Source: Arthrobacter sp. (GTDB lineage Bacteria > Actinomycetota > Actinomycetes > Actinomycetales > Micrococcaceae). From it: 27,898 bases of DNA. The notes under the pieces are model-generated. The model had not been told where the DNA came from. It did no database searches and saw nothing but the letters and a program-made list of their open reading frames with translations. Shown here piece after piece: positions 22,307 to 27,898 of the stretch. The number at the start of each line of letters is the position of its first letter. The first letter of the stretch is position 1. The stretch lies in assembly GCA_030146405.1 (NCBI GenBank), contig JASLBS010000034.1, positions 1 through 27,898 on the forward strand, in the 5' to 3' direction. A program made the position numbers and the translations under genes.

Positions 22307-23029
22307 ATGCGTACTACATCACGGTCTCAGAACTGCGTGAAAGTTCATCTGGCGTCGAAGGACGTCCTGACGATTGCCGGTCTCCAGCAGCTCCTCAGGG
22401 GCTGCTCCTTCATCAGCGTCACGGGAACCAGCGCAGCCGACGAAGCGATGATGCAGGCCCTCACGGCCGAGAATCCTGATGTGCTCGTTGTACATGCGAG
22501 CAGTGAGGAAAACCTGCACTCAGTTCTCCGAAACGTCCGCGCAGCGTGTGAGAATCTGAAAATCGTGGTGTTGACCGATGAAGGCCCCGCGGAGCAGCTC
22601 GTGGCCGAGCGGGTCCACCTCGAAGGAATCCTCGTGCGCGGCGGGAACTACCTCGAGGACATCGGTGTCATTCTGCGGATCGTTCACCACGGCGGCCGGG
22701 TGATATCGGGGAATGACGAGTGGCGCCACCATGTCGGCCGGACATCGGTCGACGACAAGCTGGTGGATCGTTTCCAGTCCCTGTCCGCTCGGGAGAGTAT
22801 CGTGCTTCGCGAGGTGGCGAGAGGGCGGACAAATGCTGAGATCGCCAAGCCGCTCCATGTCAGTGTTGCCACGATCAAGGCAGACCTCGCGCGGATCATG
22901 AGCACGATGCAGACCTCCAACCGCGTGCACCTGGCGGTACTCGCGGTGCGGAGCGGTCTCCTCCCCGAGCTGGATCAGATCGAGCGAAGAGAAGTAGCCG
23001 AGGACCCTCACCACTGGACGGGGAACTGA
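22307..23029 (+). CDS. LuxR/NarL-type regulator with degenerate receiver domain
   Basis: A 240-residue protein. Residues 11-135 fold like a response-regulator receiver (VKVHLASKDVLTIAGLQQLL, NPDVLVVHAS, LKIVVLTDEGPA, LEGILVRGGNYLEDIGVILRIVHHGG). However, the phospho-acceptor Asp is His63 (PDVLVVH), and the acidic pair after strand 1 is missing (LASKD). About 159-218 is an intact LuxR helix-turn-helix (LSARESIVLREVARGRTNAEIAKPLHVSVATIKADLARIM). It should bind DNA without phosphorylation by a histidine kinase, and no kinase gene is adjacent. It is divergent from the surface-protein gene and a likely regulator of it. GC content is lower than in its neighbours. The start is uncertain: ATG 22307 fits the domain boundary, while in-frame ATG 22232 has a GAAGGGG 13 bases ahead. 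Confidence 0.88.
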   Translation: MRTTSRSQNCVKVHLASKDVLTIAGLQQLLRGCSFISVTGTSAADEAMMQALTAENPDVLVVHASSEENLHSVLRNVRAACENLKIVVLTDEGPAEQLVAERVHLEGILVRGGNYLEDIGVILRIVHHGGRVISGNDEWRHHVGRTSVDDKLVDRFQSLSARESIVLREVARGRTNAEIAKPLHVSVATIKADLARIMSTMQTSNRVHLAVLAVRSGLLPELDQIERREVAEDPHHWTGN

Positions 23030-23224
23030 CTTCCCGCCTCGTGAACCTCACCAATGCCGATACTCTCCTCGCGGCACAGCAGTCCGGTAGTGATGACGAA
23101 TTGCGCGACGATCTCGAGCAGTGAACCGTTCACCGATCGCGCCCTGATGGGCACGAATGTGGAGCAGATCGTAGGAAGGACAACTCTTGGGTCAAGCAAG
23201 CACCTGAGGATTGCACCCTGACGC

Positions 23225-24160
23225 CTAGGGCAACAAGGCCAGCTTCCCGCCCGGGTGCTGCCCACTGAGGAACCGCATCGCTTCGACAGCATCGGCGAGG
23301 GGGAAAGTCCGAGCGAGCGGGACGATGAGCCGGCCCGAGCCTGCCAGCTCGATCAGCCCTGCGCGTGCCTCGTCCCGGAATGCGGCACTGTCCGGCAGGT
23401 TACCCCTGATCACGCGATATCCGTCGCGTTCGGCACGGCCGAAATTGGCGATGCTCACGATCCGCCGCCGATCGGCGACGAGCGCGAGCGACACGTCGAT
23501 CGCCTCATCCGTACCCACCGCGTCGAGTGCCGCGGCATAACCGCCCGGTGACAACTCACGGAGCCGCTGTTCCAAGCCATCGCCGTACAGTGCGTGCTCT
23601 CCTCCGAACTCGCGCACCACGTCCGCGTTCTCGTCACTCGACGTACCGACCACCCGGATGTCGCGGAGCATCGACTGCTGCAGCACGCTCACGCCGACTG
23701 CGCCGGATGCCCCGTGCAGGACGATCGTGTCACCCGCCCCCGCGCCGGTGACGTGCAGCATCTCGGCCGCCGTCGTTCCCGCAAGAAGGAGATTGGCAGC
23801 CTGAGGGAAGTCGAGGGATTCCGGCTTGGCGAAGACATCACGCGCTGGGACCGTGACCGACTCCGCATAGCCCCCGGAGATACGGAAGGCGAGCACTTCG
23901 TCACCAACTGCTCCCCCTCCGGAGGCGAGCTCCGTGTCCGGCCCGATGGCCGTGACGATACCGGCCACTTCGTAGCCCACGCGGATCGGTAGGAGGCTGG
24001 GATCGGACCCCGAGGAGACGTGCTTGTAGTCCGCAGGGTTCATACCAGCGGCGAGAACCTGGATCGTCACCTCCCCCGGCCGTGGGTCCGAGACATCCAC
24101 ATCGATTTCCTCGAACACGTCGAAGCCGCCGAAATTCGTCGCTACCCATGCTGTGGTCAT
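23225..24160 (-). CDS. Zinc-independent MDR family oxidoreductase (quinone reductase-like)
   Basis: A 311-residue NADP(H)-dependent medium-chain dehydrogenase/reductase. The GroES-like N-terminal half includes VLAAGMNPADYKHVSSG (36-52) and GYEVAGIVTAIGPDTE (62-77). The Rossmann half has VLHGASGAVGVSVLQ (147-161, nucleotide loop) and VVGTSSDENADVVREFGGEHAL. It ends HPGGKLALLP, as quinone oxidoreductases do. No zinc-ligand Cys cluster is present, placing it with zeta-crystallin/quinone reductase-type enzymes that reduce quinones or activated alkenes. The physiological substrate is unknown. It is cytoplasmic and divergent from the HSL-type esterase across 172 bases. The ribosome site is weak (GGG about 3 bases ahead). 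Confidence 0.94.
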   Translation of the reverse strand: MTTAWVATNFGGFDVFEEIDVDVSDPRPGEVTIQVLAAGMNPADYKHVSSGSDPSLLPIRVGYEVAGIVTAIGPDTELASGGGAVGDEVLAFRISGGYAESVTVPARDVFAKPESLDFPQAANLLLAGTTAAEMLHVTGAGAGDTIVLHGASGAVGVSVLQQSMLRDIRVVGTSSDENADVVREFGGEHALYGDGLEQRLRELSPGGYAAALDAVGTDEAIDVSLALVADRRRIVSIANFGRAERDGYRVIRGNLPDSAAFRDEARAGLIELAGSGRLIVPLARTFPLADAVEAMRFLSGQHPGGKLALLP

Positions 24161-24332
24161 GTGCCCATTACATCCCCGGTGCGATTCCAGCGACAGGGAC
24201 CAGCAGAGGCTTCTCGTCCTACGAGGAGGGGTGTTATACGGTCATCTGGTGCCATCAGCAGACAGCGCCCAGAACACCTCCTGTCGTTGCGAGCGGCACA
24301 CCTGTTTCTGCTGACGCTAGAAGGAGCCCTCG

Positions 24333-25295
24333 ATGCCGGTTCACCCAGACGCACGGAAGTTCCTCGACTTCGTTGCGGGCGCTCCACCGCTGGACACGCA
24401 GAGCGCAGAGCAGAACCGGGCCGATCTCGTCCATGCCCTTCCGTTGACCGGTGAGAGGGTCGGCGTGCATTCGGTGACGGACACGACCATCGACGGTGTC
24501 CCCGTGCGGATGTACGTCCCTCACGAGAGTGACACTGCGCTCCCGGCGGTCATCTATCTCCACGGCGGGGGGTGGGTGATCGGCGATCTCGAGGTCGCCG
24601 ACAGCACTGCCCGAGCTCTGGCACTGAACGCGCAGGCGATCGTCATCAGCGTGGACTACCGCAAAGCACCGGAGGTTGTTTTCCCCGGCGCCCTCGAGGA
24701 CGCTCTGGCGGTCACCCGAGCCGTCCTGGCCGGGCAGGCACCGGCGACCATCGATCCGGTTCTGGTAGCGATCGCCGGAGACAGTGCCGGAGGCAATCTG
24801 GCCGCGGTCACGGCACAGGAGCTCCGGGCTCACACTCCGAGCCTGGTGCACCAGGTGTTGATCTACCCCGTCACCGATCTCTGTGCCGGTGATACCGAAA
24901 GCTATCGGCAGTTCGCCGAGGGCCATTTCCTGACCACGCGGGACCTCGAGTACTTCTACAGCGCCTACGCGGCAGAAACCGATCGGACGGACGTGCGGTT
25001 GTCCCCGGCTCGGCAGCAGAACCTGTCGGACCTGCCACCGGCCACCGTGATCACCGCGGAGTGCGACCCCTTGCGGGACCAGGGTGAGGACTACGCCCGG
25101 GCTCTGGCCGAAGCGGGTACACCGGTGACTGCCATCCGGTTCAAGGGACAGGTTCATCCCTTCGTCTTCATGGGTGGCGTGATCGAGGACGCGCACGTCG
25201 CACGACGCTTCATCGGCGCCCAGCTGCGGGAGGCGTTCAGTGCAGCCGAAACTGCACGAGAGCGAGTGTCTCCGTCCGCCATCGGGCCGGGGTGA
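24333..25295 (+). CDS. Alpha/beta hydrolase, hormone-sensitive lipase (family IV) esterase
   Basis: A 320-residue esterase. The oxyanion motif HGGGW is at 77-81, GDSAGG holds the nucleophile Ser151, and the acid Asp245 (ECDPLRDQGEDYA) and His275 (QVHPFVF) complete the triad. The order, spacing and YRKAPEVVFPGALEDA block are those of bacterial HSL/family IV carboxylesterases, which hydrolyse short-chain acyl esters in the cytoplasm; there is no signal peptide. The N-terminal cap (1-60) is of normal length. AAGGAG stands 7 bases ahead of ATG 24333. The last 20 residues are a poorly conserved, Ser/Pro-rich tail. It is convergent with the TerC gene, with a hairpin between them. Confidence 0.95.
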   Translation: MPVHPDARKFLDFVAGAPPLDTQSAEQNRADLVHALPLTGERVGVHSVTDTTIDGVPVRMYVPHESDTALPAVIYLHGGGWVIGDLEVADSTARALALNAQAIVISVDYRKAPEVVFPGALEDALAVTRAVLAGQAPATIDPVLVAIAGDSAGGNLAAVTAQELRAHTPSLVHQVLIYPVTDLCAGDTESYRQFAEGHFLTTRDLEYFYSAYAAETDRTDVRLSPARQQNLSDLPPATVITAECDPLRDQGEDYARALAEAGTPVTAIRFKGQVHPFVFMGGVIEDAHVARRFIGAQLREAFSAAETARERVSPSAIGPG

Positions 25296-25342
25296 TCACC
25301 CCGACACGACGAACTCCCGGGGGCCGCTCCAATGACCGCCCA

Positions 25343-25374
25343 CTCCCGGCCGGTCGAGAGCGAACGGTCGGGAG
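25343..25374. terminator. Hairpin between convergent esterase and TerC genes
   Basis: CTCCCGGCCG (25343-25352), a 12-base loop, CGGTCGGGAG (25365-25374), with one G-T wobble. A competing pairing, CCGCTCC (25324-25330) with GGAGCGG (25371-25377), is also possible. It lies between the two stop codons. Confidence 0.6.
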
Positions 25375-25393
25375 CGGACTACAGGAGCGGCAG

Positions 25394-26467
25394 TTACGTG
25401 GCCGTGCCTGAGGGAGGTGTCGTGTTGTCCGCCCGGGTGCCATCCGTCCGGTCCTGAGCGGCAGCCACTGGTTCGCCGTGCAGCTCGTCGCGGTCGTTCT
25501 TGTCCCGATCGCCGCGGGTCTTGCGCAGGCTCAGTACGGTGGCGACGGTGATGGTGGCGCCGATGAACAGCAGTGAGAACCAGATGGGGATCTCGGGTAC
25601 CCAGAGGATGTGCTCGCCGCCGTTGATGAAGGGCAGCTCGTTGACGTGCAGGGCGTGGAACACGAGCTTCACACCGATGAAAGCGAGGATGACGGCGAGG
25701 CCCTGGGCGAGATAGACCAGGCGCTCGAGGAGCCCACCGATCAGGAAGTACAACTGCCGCAGACCCATCAGGGCGAACGCGTTGGCGGTGAAGACGATGT
25801 ACGCCTCGTTGGTGAGCCCGTAGATCGCCGGGATGGAGTCGACGGCGAAGACGAGGTCGATGAAACCGATCGCGATGATCGTGAGCAGCATCGGCGTGAC
25901 GAACCGCTTGCCGTCCAGCTTCACGGTGAGCTTGGCCTCGTGGTACTCGTCCGTGATGGGCAGGACCCGGCGGACGAGCCCCATGAACTTGCCGTCGGCC
26001 GGATTGTGGTCTCCGCTACCGAATGCCTGCTTGTACGCCAGGAAGAGCAGCAGGGCGCCGAAGATGTAGAAGATCCAGGAGAAGTTGTCGATCAGGGCGG
26101 CGCCCACGGCGATGAATCCACCGCGGAGGATCAGAGCGATGATGATGCCGATCATCAGCACTTTCTGCTGGTAGATCTTCGGGACCGCGAAGCCGGTCAT
26201 CACAATCAGGAACACGAACAGGTTGTCGATCGACAGAGCCTTCTCGGTCAGATAGCCGGCGAAGTACTCGCCCCCGAACGTCCACCCCTTGACCACGCCG
26301 ATCCCGACACCGAAGAGGAGGGCCAGTCCGATGTAGAACGCGGACCAGCGGGCCGATTCACCGATGGTCGGTTCGTGGGGTTTGCGCACATGCGCGAAGA
26401 ATTCGTAGACGAAGAACAGGACCGTCACAGCGAGGGTGATGATCCAGATCAGGGGGGTGATCTCCAT
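25394..26467 (-). CDS. TerC-family membrane transporter (probable manganese exporter)
   Basis: A 357-residue integral membrane protein with about nine hydrophobic helices. The conserved acidic motifs are EKALSIDNLFVF (75-86) and LVFAVDSIPAIYG (about 207-220), the paired TerC signatures that provide metal-binding Asp/Glu within the membrane. The last 50 residues are a hydrophilic cytoplasmic tail (KTRGDRDKNDRDELHGE). TerC/Alx/YkoY proteins export Mn(II) and, in some bacteria, help load secreted metalloenzymes. The yybP-ykoY riboswitch in its leader makes the manganese assignment stronger than homology alone. GGGAG lies about 8 bases ahead of ATG 26467. It is transcribed alone. Confidence 0.95.
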   Translation of the reverse strand: MEITPLIWIITLAVTVLFFVYEFFAHVRKPHEPTIGESARWSAFYIGLALLFGVGIGVVKGWTFGGEYFAGYLTEKALSIDNLFVFLIVMTGFAVPKIYQQKVLMIGIIIALILRGGFIAVGAALIDNFSWIFYIFGALLLFLAYKQAFGSGDHNPADGKFMGLVRRVLPITDEYHEAKLTVKLDGKRFVTPMLLTIIAIGFIDLVFAVDSIPAIYGLTNEAYIVFTANAFALMGLRQLYFLIGGLLERLVYLAQGLAVILAFIGVKLVFHALHVNELPFINGGEHILWVPEIPIWFSLLFIGATITVATVLSLRKTRGDRDKNDRDELHGEPVAAAQDRTDGTRADNTTPPSGTAT

Positions 26468-26501
26468 GAGGGGCTCCCAAAGGGTAGGCGCGAACTAGGA
26501 C

Positions 26502-26602
26502 GCCAAGGTCTCCTCCGCCCGGAGAACCGGAGCTGATGGCCCGGGATGCAACGTTGCATCCGTATTGACGAGCCGATCACAGACGGGAGTACTCCCCTTG
26601 TT
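26502..26602 (-). promoter_or_regulatory. yybP-ykoY manganese riboswitch in the TerC leader
   Basis: Read on the minus strand, the leader contains the conserved elements in order. AAGGGGAGTA (complement of 26590-26599) starts the aptamer, and CGTCAATACG (complement of 26561-26570) is the second metal-site strand. The perfect hairpin GGATGCAACGTTGCATCC (26544-26561) and GGAGACCTTGG close it, with CAAGG pairing to CCTTG as the P1 stem. The same order is known in the Lactococcus lactis aptamer. Mn(II) binding would favour expression of the exporter, either by exposing the ribosome site 35 bases downstream or by antitermination. Boundaries are approximate. Confidence 0.88.
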
Positions 26603-26616
26603 ACGAAGATCGTAAC
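26600..26616 (-). promoter_or_regulatory. Dyad overlapping a -10 element ahead of the riboswitch
   Basis: GTTACGA-AGA-TCGTAAC: perfect 7-bp arms. On the minus strand it contains TACGAT (26614-26609), a TANNNT -10, which would place the start of transcription at about 26602, exactly at the aptamer's 5' end. No good -35 is seen. The dyad could be an operator adding protein-level control to the riboswitch. Confidence 0.4.
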
Positions 26617-26804
26617 CCAACCTCGCTCGCAACGGGGTTCTGTCCACTCGACCACAGAGCATGCGCACGTCAGGAACAGTGCGTACGGCGGGGTGATCCC
26701 GCCGGTTCTCCCGTAACGCCGTAGGCCGATCTGTTCGTGTTTCGACGGCCCTGCGGACCCCGATCGACGGAACAGACCGCCCGTTCGCAGTGTTGTACAG
26801 AGTG

Positions 26805-27898
26805 ATGACAACAGCCCAGGAACTGGATCTGACCACTCTTTCTCCTACCCGCCTGTGGGTTCCCAAGCACGTGATGATCACGCGAGCCGCGGCGGAGCTA
26901 CCGCACACGGCGGAGATCGTCCGGCGCTGCGAGCGTGCCGGCGTCGACGACATCCGGTTCCTGTCGGGCAATGCGCTGACAGGCCTCCGTGGCGCCAGTG
27001 AGCGCGAGACATATGCGTCCGCCAAGAACACACTCGCCGTCGTCGTCGCCCCTCCCAGCGCTCTCAAACCCCAGCCGATCCCCCCGAGCGCGGACTGGCG
27101 GATCGACCTCGCCAAGGGGTGCCCCGCGCATTGCCAGTACTGTTACCTCGCGGGATCCCTGCAGGGGCCGCCCGTGACCCGCGTCTACGCCAATATCGAC
27201 GATGTGCTGGACGGCGTCCGCACCCACGCAGGGCGGGGTTCCGTCACGCGTGGCACCATCGATCGCGGTGACGAGGGAACCACCTTCGAGATGTCCTGCT
27301 ACACCGACCCGCTGGGGATCGAGAGCGTGACCGGTTCGCTCGCTACCGCGATCTCCCGTGTGGGCGCGGGTGAGTTCGGCGACGACGTCCAGCTGCGCTT
27401 CACCACCAAGTTCGATGACGTCGGTGAGCTGGTGACCATCGATCACGGGCGCAGGACGCGGATCCGGTTCTCGGTCAACGCCGCCGAGGTGGCGAACCGC
27501 TTCGAAGGCGGAACCGCACGGATGCCCGCCCGGCTTGCGGCGCTCCGCGCTGTGGCGGCGGCCGGCTACCGGGTGGGCCTGACGATCGCCCCCATCATGC
27601 CCGTTCCCGGCTGGCGCGAGCAGTACGCGGCACTGCTGGACGACGTCACGGAGGCGGTCGCGGGAATCGACGACCTCGATCTGACGGCCGAGATCATCAC
27701 GCACCGCTTCACCCCCGCGAGCAAGGAGGTGCTGCTGGGCTGGTACCCGAAGACCAAGCTCGAGATGGACGAGGATGCGCGGAGCCAGAAGCGCTCGAAG
27801 TTCGGCGGCGTGAAGTACGTGTACCCGAAGCAGACCATGACCGAGATGCGCGAGTGGTTCACGGAGGAACTGGAGCGGCGCCTACCGGCTGCCCGCCT
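26805..27898 (+). CDS. Spore photoproduct lyase-family radical SAM protein (3' end outside window)
   Basis: Open from ATG 26805 to the window end: 364 residues, no stop. The radical SAM cluster motif is CPAHCQYC (Cys106, 110, 113) within DLAKGCPAHCQYCYLAG. Further blocks match SplB in order: FEMSCYTDPLGI (Cys165, at the place of the H-atom-donor Cys of the B. subtilis enzyme), LRFTTKFDDV, RFSVNAAEVANRFEGGT, GYRVGLTIAPI, ITHRFTP, YPKTKLEMDE and KYVYPK. SPL uses SAM and a 4Fe-4S cluster to reverse the thymine dimer 5-thyminyl-5,6-dihydrothymine. Most actinobacteria of this type do not sporulate, so the substrate may be another DNA lesion or differ. The ribosome site is weak. Its start is 337 bases from that of the divergent TerC gene. 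Confidence 0.93.
   Translation, partial: MTTAQELDLTTLSPTRLWVPKHVMITRAAAELPHTAEIVRRCERAGVDDIRFLSGNALTGLRGASERETYASAKNTLAVVVAPPSALKPQPIPPSADWRIDLAKGCPAHCQYCYLAGSLQGPPVTRVYANIDDVLDGVRTHAGRGSVTRGTIDRGDEGTTFEMSCYTDPLGIESVTGSLATAISRVGAGEFGDDVQLRFTTKFDDVGELVTIDHGRRTRIRFSVNAAEVANRFEGGTARMPARLAALRAVAAAGYRVGLTIAPIMPVPGWREQYAALLDDVTEAVAGIDDLDLTAEIITHRFTPASKEVLLGWYPKTKLEMDEDARSQKRSKFGGVKYVYPKQTMTEMREWFTEELERRLPAAR

Noticed and set aside
23030..23224. 195-base gap between the LuxR-type gene and the MDR gene, with a leftward frame 23008-23292
   Set aside because: The frame overlaps both flanking genes and has no ribosome site. No hairpin or RNA gene was seen. The stretch is less GC-rich than its surroundings, so decayed sequence is possible but unsupported.

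Overview
High-GC, GC3-rich DNA with short, mostly monocistronic genes on alternating strands. The gene set (SelO, a FrnE-type DsbA, an MsnO8-type luciferase-like oxidase, TerC, a DUF2382/PRC-barrel protein, a GtrA protein, an actinobacterial-style sortase) suggests the chromosome of a free-living actinobacterium, most likely Micrococcaceae (Arthrobacter-like). That placement is inferred from gene style and content; no rRNA or marker gene is present. I see no tRNA, rRNA, CRISPR array, transposase or phage gene.

Layout. 1-1.1 kb: the tail of an unidentified gene, a perfect hairpin terminator, and a chloroperoxidase/esterase-type alpha/beta hydrolase. 1.3-2.7 kb: a GtrA-family membrane protein and a Pro/Ala-rich exported, membrane-anchored protein. 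2.7-3.3 kb: a gene-poor stretch with a short tandem repeat and a decayed coding remnant. 3.3-5.4 kb: a class V aminotransferase-fold PLP enzyme and a PRC-barrel/DUF2382 protein. 5.7-8 kb: a small protein with four G-x-Y-V-T/S repeats, an LLM flavin oxidoreductase and a YdjM-type membrane hydrolase. 8.1-10.7 kb: a FrnE-like oxidoreductase, a tiny basic protein and the protein AMPylase SelO, followed by a 20-bp hairpin terminator. 10.8-11.6 kb: an SDR with a palindromic operator candidate upstream.

11.7-15.9 kb is a divergent polysaccharide pair. One gene encodes a membrane-embedded processive GT2 synthase with an unusual insertion. The other encodes a membrane-anchored GH18 (chitinase-fold) hydrolase with two chitin-binding modules. 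Together they look like a synthase and tailoring hydrolase for an exopolysaccharide, perhaps a beta-linked GlcNAc polymer. 16-18.3 kb: a large alpha/beta hydrolase divergent from a Gfo/Idh/MocA oxidoreductase.

18.3-23 kb is the most unusual part. A 929-residue, Ala-rich, Lys-free, almost entirely helical exported protein ends in an LPLGG-hydrophobic-basic tail. It has exactly two cysteines, which bracket the helical domain. Immediately downstream is a sortase-fold protein with catalytic His and Cys, but without Arg at the usual position. Divergent to both is a LuxR-type regulator whose receiver has His where the phospho-acceptor Asp should be. The shared intergenic region carries CCTGAGAA-type repeats. 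I read this as a candidate dedicated surface-display system.

23.2-27.9 kb: a quinone-reductase-like MDR enzyme, an HSL-family esterase, a TerC transporter preceded by a yybP-ykoY (manganese) riboswitch, and a spore-photoproduct-lyase-family radical SAM protein cut off by the window end.
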